A DNA stretch of 42,348 nt from Gammaproteobacteria bacterium RIFCSPHIGHO2_12_FULL_39_24 (GTDB taxonomy: Bacteria; Pseudomonadota; Gammaproteobacteria; Coxiellales; Coxiellaceae): NCBI GenBank assembly GCA_001802455.1, contig MGXZ01000027.1:1-42348 (forward strand), read 5' to 3'. Each line of letters begins with the position of its first letter. The first letter of the stretch is position 1. This document shows, in pieces, positions 33,974 to 41,267 of the stretch. Under the pieces are notes generated by a model. That model was not told where the DNA came from. It searched no databases and saw only the letters and a list, made by a program, of their open reading frames with translations. The position numbers were made by a program, and so were the translations under genes.

Positions 33974-35479
33974 ATGAGCACTGAGATGCAAAAAAAATCA
34001 AGGGATTTATTTCAATTTTCAAAACCCCCTAAACAACAACCCGCCGTTATTCCCGTTTTTTTCGCAACTGAAATGTGGGAAAGATTCGGTTGGTATATGA
34101 TACAAGCATTATTAGTTCTATACATGACCAGTCACTTATTTGGTTTTTCTGATTCCAAAAGTTACGCTATTTTAGGTGCATTCTCTGCCATTTCATATAT
34201 CACGCCCATTTTTGGCGGATACATCGCTAGTCGCATTTTAGATTTCGAACATGCTGTCACTCTTGGCGGTTTTTTATTGGCTATTGGATATGCATTTTTA
34301 TCGCTGCCCCATGAAAATTTTTTCTATATCGCACTTGCCATTGTTTCCATCGGAAATGGATTTTTCAAACCCAATATTTCAAGTTACTTGGGTGATTTTT
34401 ATCATGGCAATGATCCTTTTCGCGAAAAGGGATACACGATTTTTTACATTGGAATTAATATCGGCGTATTGCTATCAACAGGTACATCCGGATTTTTAGT
34501 GCGTTATTTTGGATGGCACATTCCTTTTCTCATCGCAAGCATTGGTCTGTTAGTCGGAACCGCTACGTTTGTCTTTGGGTTGTATTATCTCAGGAATGTG
34601 AATAGTTACCATCGAATCAAACCCTGCATTGCCAACAAAAATCCTTGGGCAATTACACTGGTTTATTTAAGTATTTTCGCTCTCACATTTTTATCATATG
34701 AAATTATTTGTCATCGTGCATTTGCAAATGAATTAATGCTGGGCGGTGGCTGCGCTATTTTCATTGCGTTATTTGTCTATGCATTTCGTCATGATATTGC
34801 TGCGCGCAACAAAATGCTTGCTTGCATTGTTCTCACGATCGTTTCAATTATTTTCTGGGCGCTTTACATGCAAATGTTTTTCTCAATGAATTTATTCATT
34901 GAACGCGCCGTGGGACGACATATTTTTGATTTTGTTTTACCAACACCTTTATTTCTCAGCTTGGAATCTGTTTTTATTATTTTACTGGGTGCTTATTTTG
35001 CACATTTGTGGGAAAGACTATCAAAGAAAAATAAAAACCCGAGCATCCCACTCAAATTTGCATTGTCATTGTTCGCATTAATGATCGCGTTTATTATTGC
35101 TTTTTGCGGGACAAAATACACCACTGCTGTTGGCACAACCAACATGATGTTTATTATCAGCGCGTATTTATTTATTACTATTGGTGAACTCTTGCTGTCA
35201 CCTGTTGGATTGGCGATGGTAACGATATTGGTGCCACAAGAACTGACTGGATTAATGATGGGCGTTTGGTTTGTTGCGTTGGGATTAGGTGAAAAACTGG
35301 CTGGCGTGATTGCCAATTACGCCGCTATTCCAAAACACATTAATGCGCTTCCAACGATAGATCAAATTTATGGTCACGCATTTTTTCACTACGCATTGCT
35401 TGCATTGATCTGCGGTGCAGTGTGTTTGGTTTGCGTTCCATTTTTAAATAAATTAATTGGTGATCACAATATCCAATAA
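33974..35479 (+). CDS. Proton-dependent oligopeptide transporter (POT family)
   Basis: A 501-residue inner-membrane protein with about 14 helices, of the PTR2/POT family that imports di- and tripeptides with protons. The helix-1 ExxER motif is present as EMWERFGWY, and the PTR2 signature GNGFFKPNISSYLGDFY is followed by FREKGYTIFYIGINIG. The helix-7 to helix-10 region contains the NMMFIISAYLFITIGELLLSP segment, another POT hallmark. Peptide uptake fits a host-associated lifestyle. The first ATG (33974) is taken; a second at 33986 is possible. Confidence 0.92.
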   Translation: MSTEMQKKSRDLFQFSKPPKQQPAVIPVFFATEMWERFGWYMIQALLVLYMTSHLFGFSDSKSYAILGAFSAISYITPIFGGYIASRILDFEHAVTLGGFLLAIGYAFLSLPHENFFYIALAIVSIGNGFFKPNISSYLGDFYHGNDPFREKGYTIFYIGINIGVLLSTGTSGFLVRYFGWHIPFLIASIGLLVGTATFVFGLYYLRNVNSYHRIKPCIANKNPWAITLVYLSIFALTFLSYEIICHRAFANELMLGGGCAIFIALFVYAFRHDIAARNKMLACIVLTIVSIIFWALYMQMFFSMNLFIERAVGRHIFDFVLPTPLFLSLESVFIILLGAYFAHLWERLSKKNKNPSIPLKFALSLFALMIAFIIAFCGTKYTTAVGTTNMMFIISAYLFITIGELLLSPVGLAMVTILVPQELTGLMMGVWFVALGLGEKLAGVIANYAAIPKHINALPTIDQIYGHAFFHYALLALICGAVCLVCVPFLNKLIGDHNIQ

Positions 35480-35494
35480 ATCACAATCATATTG

Positions 35495-36593
35495 CTATGC
35501 TTGCTTCAGTGTGGCCACAATAAATTTATCCAAATCTCCATCCAACACTTTTTGTGTATCCGTTCGTTCAACACCGGTACGCAAATCTTTAATACGTGAT
35601 TGATCAAGTACGTAAGAACGAATTTGACTGCCCCAACTGATATCCATTTTACTATCTTCAATCGCATCTTGTTTTTCACGCTTTTTTTGCATTTCCAATT
35701 CATACAATTTTGCACGCAATTGTTTTAATGCGCTCGCACGATTTTTATGTTGTGAACGTTCACTCTGACACTGCACCACGGTATTCGTTGGAATGTGTGT
35801 CATGCGAATCGCTGAATCAGTTTTATTGACGTGTTGACCACCTGCACCTGACGCACGAAATGTATCAACACGCACATCAGCCATATTAATTTCAATTTGA
35901 ATATCATCATTAATTTCAGGAGAAATAAAAACAGAAGCAAAAGACGTGTGACGACGATTACCTGAATCAAATGGTGATTTACGCACCAATCGATGCACGC
36001 CCGTTTCTGTTCTCAACCAACCAAACGCGTACTCACCTTCCACATACACTACTGCATTTTTTATTCCCGCCACTTCACCAGCGGAAATGGATTCAATCGT
36101 TGCGCGAAAACCATGTTGAGTACACCAACGTAAGTACATACGCAATAACATCTCCGCCCAATCTTGCGCTTCCGTGCCGCCTGAACCCGATTGAATTTCA
36201 AGATACGCATTGTTTGGATCCATCTCACCCGAAAACATACGACGAAATTCAATGCGCTCAACATGCATTGTGATATCCGCCACATCATTTTTTATTTCTT
36301 GAAGTAATGGCTCATCATTTTCTGATTTCGCAATATCGAGCAATTCACTCGCATCGGATAATCGCGATGCAATGGTATCAAGACCTTCTACAATCGATTC
36401 TAATTCAGATCGCTCTTTACCTAATTCTTGCGCTTTTTCAGGTGTTTTCCAAATATCAGGGTTTTCTAATTCACGACGCACTTCCAGCAAACGAATTCTT
36501 TTTGACTCAACGTCAAAGAACCCTCCGAAGGGTTTCAACTCGATCACTTACATTTTTCATTGTTTCGAGTAGCGGGTTAATTTCAATTGCCAT
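35495..36593 (-). CDS. prfB: Peptide chain release factor 2 with programmed +1 frameshift
   Basis: RF2, 365 residues as in E. coli, made from two frames. The first 26 codons from the ATG at 36593 ([19 protein letters not shown]...) end at UGA (36513-36515); a +1 shift at CUU-UGA-C continues in the frame [12 protein letters not shown]. The shift site is autoregulatory: low RF2 slows reading of UGA. Domains include the SPF tripeptide ([16 protein letters not shown]) that reads UGA/UAA and the GGQ motif ([14 protein letters not shown]) that enters the peptidyl-transferase centre. GAGG precedes the ATG. A single-frame reading starting at 36547 misses the true N-terminus. Confidence 0.97.
36513..36530 (-). 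promoter_or_regulatory. RF2 programmed +1 frameshift site
   Basis: On the minus strand CTT-CGG-AGG-GTT-CTT-TGA-C: a GGAGGG Shine-Dalgarno-like element (36521-36526) sits two to three bases before the slippery CTT-TGA-C. UGA is codon 27, against 26 in E. coli. Confidence 0.9.
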
Positions 36594-36631
36594 ACAAACC
36601 TCACATAATACTGTTCTCACATTCTACGTGA

Positions 36632-37039
36632 TCACATCCAACATTGCATCACGTTACCATCTCCGGACACGCTCCGTTCATTCGTATCCGATAAACTCAA
36701 CGTACCGCAATGCAAATCACGTTTTTTCTGTGCACCGGTCGGTATTATCTGAAGTTGATAATGTGACTGAGTCGCTGACGTAATTTGTAACTGGTACGGC
36801 AATCCACTCATTACATTTTCAGCGTGTAACGCAGTGAATGTTGCACCACGATAACTTGCATGTTGACTAAAATACTTTTCCATGCGAACCGCACATTGCA
36901 TTAACGCAATTTCAGCACGATTTCGCTCTGCTTTTACTTGGTGATCGCTGTACAGGGGGTATGAAATAGCAATCAGAATTGCACTGATCGCGATTGCCAA
37001 CATTAACTCAATTAATGTAAAACCGGCTTCTTTTAGCAT
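36632..37039 (-). CDS. Type IV pilin-like protein (PilE/minor pilin)
   Basis: A 135-residue protein with a class III prepilin leader, MLKEAG cleaved before FTLIELMLAIAISAIL, with the glutamate at +5. The globular part has a conserved PLYSDHQVKAERNRAEIALMQCAVRMEKYFSQHASY segment that is common in PilE/ComP-type pilins, and two cysteines near the end (about residues 112 and 133) that can form the D-region disulfide. It may be a minor pilin of type IV pili or of the competence pilus. It stands alone; the ribosome site is weak. It is the second pilin-like gene in the window after the FimT/GspH-type one. Confidence 0.82.
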   Translation of the reverse strand: MLKEAGFTLIELMLAIAISAILIAISYPLYSDHQVKAERNRAEIALMQCAVRMEKYFSQHASYRGATFTALHAENVMSGLPYQLQITSATQSHYQLQIIPTGAQKKRDLHCGTLSLSDTNERSVSGDGNVMQCWM

Positions 37040-37136
37040 ATTTTTATCACATTGCTTGTATTTTTTAGTACGGAAAAAGTAGTATTAATTGCAATGCAAT
37101 TCAAGACAATACCGTATTTTTTAGACTAAAAACTGC

Positions 37137-37164
37137 TTGCGATTTCAAGAAAGTTGGGTATGAT
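37137..37164 (+). promoter_or_regulatory. Candidate promoter upstream of tRNA-Lys
   Basis: TTGCGA (37137-37142), 16 bp, TATGAT (37159-37164). It is 157 bp before the tRNA, so a long leader would be processed away. Confidence 0.4.
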
Positions 37165-37188
37165 GACAAGCTTCTTGATTTGTTTTCT

Positions 37189-37302
37189 GGGTCGCGAGCA
37201 TCAGTCGGGTTTTTTGCGAGCAAGTACAGCAAAAAACGGGTAACACGATGTTACCCTGGGTGCAATAACGACAAAGACAAATGCAGTACAAGGATGTACG
37301 AG
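37189..37302 (+). repeat. tRNA 5'-half-like remnant and hairpins in the tRNA leader
   Basis: Bases 37189-37209 resemble the first 20 bases of the following tRNA-Lys (17 of 21 aligned positions with one gap). Beyond it are a perfect hairpin GGGTAAC-ACGAT-GTTACCC (37238-37256), an inverted pair TTTTTTGC/GCAAAAAA (37210-37217, 37229-37236), and GTAC-AAGGAT-GTAC-GAG (37286-37302). The remnant might be an old tRNA copy. Confidence 0.4.
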
Positions 37303-37320
37303 ATACGTTGTATGAGTTCC

Positions 37321-37393
37321 GGGTCGTTAGCTCAGTCGGTAGAGCAGCGGACTTTTAATCCGTTGGTCGACAGTTCAAATCTGTCACGACCCA
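37321..37393 (+). tRNA. tRNA-Lys(UUU)
   Basis: A complete cloverleaf: acceptor stem GGGTCGT (37321-37327) with ACGACCC (37386-37392), D arm with AGCTCAGTCGGTAGAGC, anticodon loop CTTTTAA giving anticodon UUU, and T arm with GTTCAAATC. The discriminator base is A (37393). The terminal CCA is not encoded; the genome would rely on CCA-adding enzyme, which is uncommon for gammaproteobacterial tRNAs. A terminator follows at once. Confidence 0.95.
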
Positions 37394-37404
37394 AATAAAA
37401 AAGG

Positions 37405-37427
37405 CCTCTCGCAGAGAGGTTTTTTTA
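37405..37427 (+). terminator. Rho-independent terminator after tRNA-Lys
   Basis: CCTCTC-GCA-GAGAGG stem (37405-37419) followed by seven T (37420-37426). A flanking AAATAAAAAA can pair with TTTTTTATTT and lengthen the stem. Confidence 0.85.
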
Positions 37428-37438
37428 TTTAGATAGCT

Positions 37439-37555
37439 CAGATTTGAACATTTGTTCGAAAAATTTTCAGGATAGAAAATTTTTCATGCTGCGCAGCAGC
37501 ACCCGAAGGGCGAACACACAGGATGTGTGTGAGTAAATCTATCATCACGACCCAA
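37439..37555 (+). repeat. tRNA-derived fragments downstream of tRNA-Lys (att-like)
   Basis: TCACGACCCAA (37545-37555) is an 11-base direct copy of the tRNA 3' end at 37384-37394, and AAATCT lies just before it in both. CAGATTTGAAC (37439-37449) is the inverted copy of the T-arm bases 37373-37383. A hairpin ACACAC-AGGAT-GTGTGT-GAG (37514-37533) lies between. The direct copy is what an integrated element leaves as its distal attachment site, though it is short. Confidence 0.45.
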
Positions 37556-37573
37556 TAATTTCTCTTTGGGAAT

Positions 37574-37777
37574 TCAAATAGCTACTGCAAAATTTTCAAA
37601 TCGATTTTTTTCATTCATCTCCACATGTAGGGAATTTGTCACGTAAATTCGATTCGCTGCAGTTCGCAAATGTGAACTGGATAAATGCGCATATCGCAGC
37701 ACCATTGCTAAATTCGACCAGCCTCCAAGTAATTGCAATTCTTGTAAGCTCGTTCCATTTCCATTTAAACGTTTCGT
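37574..37777 (-). pseudogene. Tyrosine-recombinase (phage integrase) 3' remnant
   Basis: Reading the minus strand gives NGTSLQELQLLGGWSNLAMV, then LRYAHLSSSHLRTAANRI, which is the C-terminal end of a tyrosine-family integrase: the GGW box and the catalytic tyrosine in RYAHL. Upstream in frame the coding sequence breaks with a TAA at 37778-37780; the active-site HxxR part and everything before it are absent. It ends at a TGA (37574-37576). Directly upstream is an AAGGAGG site with ATG (37811-37813) opening only 11 codons in the same frame before that TAA, so the N-terminal part has been deleted and a fusion has formed. The fragment lies 180 bp beyond tRNA-Lys, where integrases normally act. 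Confidence 0.85.
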
Positions 37778-37782
37778 TTAAA
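37764..37782. repeat. 19-bp palindrome at the integrase break point
   Basis: TTTAAACG-TTT-CGTTTAAA is perfect. It spans the in-frame TAA that cuts the integrase remnant, so it may mark the deletion joint. Confidence 0.4.
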
Positions 37783-37839
37783 GTTTTATACCCAACTCGC
37801 TGGTTCGTTCCATATAACCTCCTTTTTTGCGAAAAAGAT

Positions 37840-38005
37840 GGCTCTATGCAGATCAGTATGGGTACGTATCTCGTCATCCCGCGGCGAAGTCCGCGGGATG
37901 ACGGACTACAATGCTAAAGTTGATAAAAAAGCATTCTCACTTAACTTGATGACGATTGATATACAGCAGATTGGAATTTATACCCACACTGATCTGCATA
38001 GAGCC
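37840..38005. repeat. 166-bp element with 25-bp inverted ends (MITE-like)
   Basis: The ends 37840-37864 and 37981-38005 are inverted copies, 24 of 25 bases, starting GGCTCTATGCAGATC. Inside is a second, perfect palindrome CGTCATCCCGCGG-CGAAGT-CCGCGGGATGACG (37872-37903), a type of REP sequence seen in many proteobacteria. No coding capacity. Bases 38006-38135, up to the VOC fusion gene, hold nothing else I can support except its ribosome site. Confidence 0.75.
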
Positions 38006-38135
38006 AAAAAGATTATATGTTTTTAATTACTTATCAGCGAGTTACTGGAGATGAAAAATGCTGCATAATAAGCCATGAAATTAAATTCTATGGGTTAAAC
38101 CTGTCGAGTTTGAGTATAAAATAAGGAAAATGAAA

Positions 38136-38726
38136 ATGGCACGTTCAAAAAAAGCAAAAACAAAAGCTGTTAAACCAGTGAAAAAAGGTACGTCAAAATC
38201 CGTAGTAAAAAAAATGAAGAAACCTGCAAAAATAGCTAAAAAGCTTGTTAAAAAATCTAAAAAAGTATTAGCTCAACCCAAAGGCTATCACAATGCTACA
38301 CCTTACTTGGTTGTTAACGATGCTGAAAAAGCGCTCACTTTTTATCAAAAGGCATTCGGTGCAAAACAAACAGTTCGTATAAACAGACCTGATGGAAAAA
38401 TTGCGCATGCTGAATTCAAAATAGGTGATTCTAAATTTATGTTGGGTGAGCCTTGTCCTGTTAAAGGCGGTAAAACACCGAAAGATTGTGGTGGCTCACC
38501 TATGAGCATTTATTTGTATGTTAAAAATGTTGATGCAACTTTAAAAGCGTGTGAATCTGTCGGTGGTAAAATTATCCGTCCTGCTGAAAATATGTTTTAT
38601 GGTGATCGCAATGCGATGATCGAAGATATCTCAGGGTATTCATGGTGTATTGCAACACATGTTGAAGATGTTACACCCGCACAATTAAAAAAACGTGCGG
38701 CGGCATTATTTGGCAATAAAAAATAA
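38136..38726 (+). CDS. Histone-H1-like tail fused to VOC/glyoxalase-family domain
   Basis: Residues 1 to about 48 are lysine/alanine/proline/serine-rich (ARSKKAKTKAVKPVKKGTSK, later KKMKKPAKIAKKLVKKSKK), an H1-like nucleoid-binding tail. From about 50 the protein is a PhnB-type vicinal-oxygen-chelate domain: YHNATPYLVVNDAEKALTFY, EFKIGDSKFMLGEP, then YLYVKNVDATLKACESVGGK and FYGDRNAMIEDISGYSWCI. VOC domains bind metal and act as glyoxalases, dioxygenases or antibiotic-binding proteins (bleomycin type); the target here is unknown. AAGGAA is at a good distance from the ATG at 38136, not from the ATG two codons earlier (38130). The tail should place the domain on DNA. A second H1-like protein is at 20690. 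Confidence 0.85.
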   Translation: MARSKKAKTKAVKPVKKGTSKSVVKKMKKPAKIAKKLVKKSKKVLAQPKGYHNATPYLVVNDAEKALTFYQKAFGAKQTVRINRPDGKIAHAEFKIGDSKFMLGEPCPVKGGKTPKDCGGSPMSIYLYVKNVDATLKACESVGGKIIRPAENMFYGDRNAMIEDISGYSWCIATHVEDVTPAQLKKRAAALFGNKK

Positions 38727-38743
38727 TAAGTTTTAAAATATTT

Positions 38744-38771
38744 ATAGGCGCTTTTTAAGCGCCTATTTTTT
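38744..38771 (+). terminator. Rho-independent terminator after the VOC fusion gene
   Basis: ATAGGCGCTT-TTT-AAGCGCCTAT, a perfect 10-bp stem with a short loop, followed by a run of T. Confidence 0.9.
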
Positions 38772-38811
38772 AACGGATTTAAAATAATCTCAAACATTAT
38801 CAGGAGGGTAG

Positions 38812-39264
38812 ATGAAAATCACCAGCAACGTTTTTGAACATGAAAAAATAATACCTTCAAAGTATACGTGCGATGGTTCGGATATTTCGCCATCATTAGC
38901 GTGGGATGGGGTACCCGATAATACGAAATCATTTGTTTTAATTGTTGATGACCCTGATGCACCGCATGGCACATGGGACCATTGGATATTATTTAATATG
39001 CCAAGCAGCGTTCGCCAATTACCCGAAAATATTTCTACACTGCCGGAAGGGTCACAAGAGGGAAAAAACAGTTGGGGTAAAACAGGGTATGGCGGACCTT
39101 GTCCTCCTTCTGGCGTACATCGTTATTTTTTTAAACTCTACGCACTTGATACTGTTTTGACACTCAACAATGGTGCAACTAAAACTGAAATTATACATGC
39201 GATGAAAAATCATGTGATCACAGAAGCAGAATTGCTTGGAAAATATGAACGAATTAAAAAATAA
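38812..39264 (+). CDS. YbhB/YbcL family (PEBP-like) protein
   Basis: A 150-residue phosphatidylethanolamine-binding-protein fold, of the bacterial YbhB/YbcL subgroup. Family text is easy to see: SKYTCDGSDISPSLAWDGVP, LIVDDPDAPHGTWDHWILFNMP, then GKTGYGGPCPPSGVHRYFFKLYALD. The ligand site is the DPDAP/GTWDHW and GPCPPSGVHRY pair. The biochemical function of the bacterial forms is unclear; kinase modulation is known only for eukaryotic RKIP. No signal peptide, so cytoplasmic. AGGAGGG precedes the ATG. Confidence 0.9.
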   Translation: MKITSNVFEHEKIIPSKYTCDGSDISPSLAWDGVPDNTKSFVLIVDDPDAPHGTWDHWILFNMPSSVRQLPENISTLPEGSQEGKNSWGKTGYGGPCPPSGVHRYFFKLYALDTVLTLNNGATKTEIIHAMKNHVITEAELLGKYERIKK

Positions 39265-39282
39265 CGAGTGATAAAATAAAAA

Positions 39283-40200
39283 GTGAATAATTCTAATCTA
39301 AAAATTCCTGATATTTTAAAAAATAATATTATTTTATTATATGGCAATGTTGGATCACAATGGCTTCAAAATTTACCACAATTTATTTCGTATTATGAAA
39401 AGCTATGGGAATTTAAAGCAGGCGATTGCTTTTCAGACGCGCAGTTCAATATTGTTTTGAATGCTAAAAAACAGGATGGTGAACAAGTTGTTTTTAAATG
39501 TTGCGTTCCAAATAAAGAATTCAAAACAGAAGTAAAATCATTAGAGCATTTTAATGGCATTGGCGCTGTTAAATTATTAAAAAGTGACATTGAAAATGGC
39601 GCAATGTTAATTGAAAAAATTAATCCTGGCACATTACTCGAAAAATGTGCGTTATCCGTTGAAGAAGAAACGTTGTTGGCAGTATCGGTATATAAAAAAC
39701 TGCATAAGCCAATCGAAAAAATGGAAGTCTTCCCAACGCTGACTGATTGGTTTGAAGGATTTGACCAACGCCTCACTAAAAAATTTGGTGGGACGCCAGG
39801 ACCATTTTCGAAAAAAATAGTTGAAAAATCAGCATTCTTAAGTCATGAGTTATTAACATCACAAACCAACACCGTTTTGCTGCATGGTGATTTACATTAT
39901 GCGAATTTATTGCTTTCAAATAAGGGTTATGTCGTCGCGATTGACAGCAAAGGGGTCGTCGGTGAATCAGAATTTGAAATTCCACTGCCTCGCGTAACAA
40001 ATCCCATTACAAAAAAAGAATTATTGTATCGACTCGATTGTTTTATTGAACAATCACAGTTTGATAAAAAACGTATTTACAGTTGGGTTTTTTGTAAAGC
40101 CGTATTGGCTGCATGGTGGACTGTGGAAGATGCTGGGGCTGCTAGTGAGTTTACTCAGAAATTTTTAAACGTCGCTGAAATTACGCAAAATTTTTTATAA
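39283..40200 (+). CDS. APH-like phosphotransferase (aminoglycoside/hydroxyurea kinase family)
   Basis: A 305-residue kinase-like protein. The catalytic loop is VLLHGDLHYANLLLS (HGDxHxxN Brenner motif) and the metal-binding segment is AIDSKGVVGE, which resembles the DPKxxVGD element of the APH(6)/streptomycin-kinase-like group. The N-terminal lobe (VVFKCCVPNKEFKTEV) has the ATP-binding lysine and glutamate region. This family phosphorylates antibiotics or small alcohols; the real substrate is unknown. It starts at GTG (39283), 18 bp after the PEBP gene, without a strong ribosome site, and is likely cotranscribed with it. Confidence 0.8.
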   Translation: MNNSNLKIPDILKNNIILLYGNVGSQWLQNLPQFISYYEKLWEFKAGDCFSDAQFNIVLNAKKQDGEQVVFKCCVPNKEFKTEVKSLEHFNGIGAVKLLKSDIENGAMLIEKINPGTLLEKCALSVEEETLLAVSVYKKLHKPIEKMEVFPTLTDWFEGFDQRLTKKFGGTPGPFSKKIVEKSAFLSHELLTSQTNTVLLHGDLHYANLLLSNKGYVVAIDSKGVVGESEFEIPLPRVTNPITKKELLYRLDCFIEQSQFDKKRIYSWVFCKAVLAAWWTVEDAGAASEFTQKFLNVAEITQNFL

Positions 40201-40205
40201 AACGC

Positions 40206-40236
40206 TTGACCCTATTGTTAGACGATACTTTATCTT
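40206..40236 (+). promoter_or_regulatory. MerR-type promoter with 19-bp spacer
   Basis: TTGACC (40206-40211), 19 bp, TATCTT (40231-40236), just before the MerR gene. A 19-20 bp spacer with a partial dyad in it (TATTGTTAGACGATA, 40214-40228) is the classic MerR arrangement, in which the regulator untwists its own promoter on binding a ligand. Confidence 0.65.
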
Positions 40237-40259
40237 GTGTCTCGTGAGGATAAACGACA

Positions 40260-41195
40260 ATGAAACAATGGTACGTGAAAGAATTAAGTCAATTAACGAA
40301 AGTGACGGTGCAAACACTGCATCATTACGATCATATTGGTTTATTAAAACCTTCTGTACGTTTGGACAATAATTATCGTTTGTACTCAGAAAAAGACTTA
40401 TTAAAATTGCAGCAGATAATCGCATTAAAATTTTTTGGCTTTGAGTTGTCGCAAATTAAAAAATTGCTCGATGAAGATGTCGATATGATTGACCACTTTA
40501 CGGTTCAATCTGTTTTTCTAGAAGAAAAAGCGAATGCCTTAATAGCAGCGAATCAAGCCTTAAAAAATATTTTATCTGAATGTCATCAAAATAAGTCAAT
40601 TGCGTGGGAATCTATTATTCAAACCATCGAGGCATATCGTATGACACAACAATTAGAAAAAACGTGGGCAGAAAAAGTATTATCAGCGGATGAATTAAAA
40701 CAGTGGGCAAGCTTCCAACGTGAATTGGCATCGCGTTCACATGAAAAAGAATCATTTGAAAAGAATTGGCGTGATTTGGTATCCAAAATCAATGCGAATT
40801 TAAAAAATGATCCATCCAGTGAAATTGCCATCTCACTTGCAAAGCAATGTATGGAAATGGTCAATTCATTGTATGGTGATAAATATAAACAATTACAGCA
40901 CGTGGTATGGGAAAAAGGCTTTAAAGGTGGGAATATTGGCGGTGAACATGGGCTGTCCAATGAAGCAGTAGCGTGGCTTGATAAAGCAGTTTATGAATAT
41001 CACAGTAAACGCATTGGCGATATCTTGGTTCAGATTGGCAAAAAACCTGATGACGCAGTTCGTAAACAATGGAACGCCTTGTTGGATGATATGTGTGGTA
41101 AAGATATCGCAATACGATCTGAATTTATTGATAATGTGATTAATCATCCGCATTGTACTGCCGATATGAAAGCGTGGTTGGAAAAAACTAAATGA
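40260..41195 (+). CDS. MerR-family regulator with TipAS-like domain
   Basis: A 311-residue transcription regulator. The N-terminal MerR helix-turn-helix and wing read YVKELSQLTKVTVQTLHHYDHIGLLKP, then NNYRLYSEKDLLKLQQI; a coiled dimer helix (about 75-115) follows. The C-terminal 180 residues look like the TipAS domain, all-helical, which binds thiopeptide or other multidrug ligands (WASFQRELASRSHEKESF..., then EKGFKGGNIGGEHGLSNEAVAWLDKAVYEY). It most likely activates its own promoter at 40206-40236 on sensing a drug-like compound. GAGGA is nine bases before the ATG. It is flanked by an APH-like kinase and a beta-lactamase. Confidence 0.88.
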   Translation: MKQWYVKELSQLTKVTVQTLHHYDHIGLLKPSVRLDNNYRLYSEKDLLKLQQIIALKFFGFELSQIKKLLDEDVDMIDHFTVQSVFLEEKANALIAANQALKNILSECHQNKSIAWESIIQTIEAYRMTQQLEKTWAEKVLSADELKQWASFQRELASRSHEKESFEKNWRDLVSKINANLKNDPSSEIAISLAKQCMEMVNSLYGDKYKQLQHVVWEKGFKGGNIGGEHGLSNEAVAWLDKAVYEYHSKRIGDILVQIGKKPDDAVRKQWNALLDDMCGKDIAIRSEFIDNVINHPHCTADMKAWLEKTK

Positions 41196-41211
41196 GATAA
41201 GGGAAACTTCA

Positions 41212-41259
41212 ATGCTGGGCTAAAAAGATAAAAAATTTAGCCCTGCATAAAATTTTTTT
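41212..41259 (+). terminator. Rho-independent terminator after the MerR gene
   Basis: ATGCTGGGCTAAA (41212-41224) pairs with TTTAGCCCTGCAT (41236-41248), 12 of 13, followed by a T run (41253-41259). The bla start follows 8 bp later, so bla may need its own promoter or read-through. Confidence 0.8.
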
Positions 41260-41267
41260 GGATAAAT

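Noticed and set aside
37611-37917. Two 88-93-residue open frames on both strands
   Set aside because: They lie over the integrase remnant and inverted-repeat element in other frames; neither resembles a protein.
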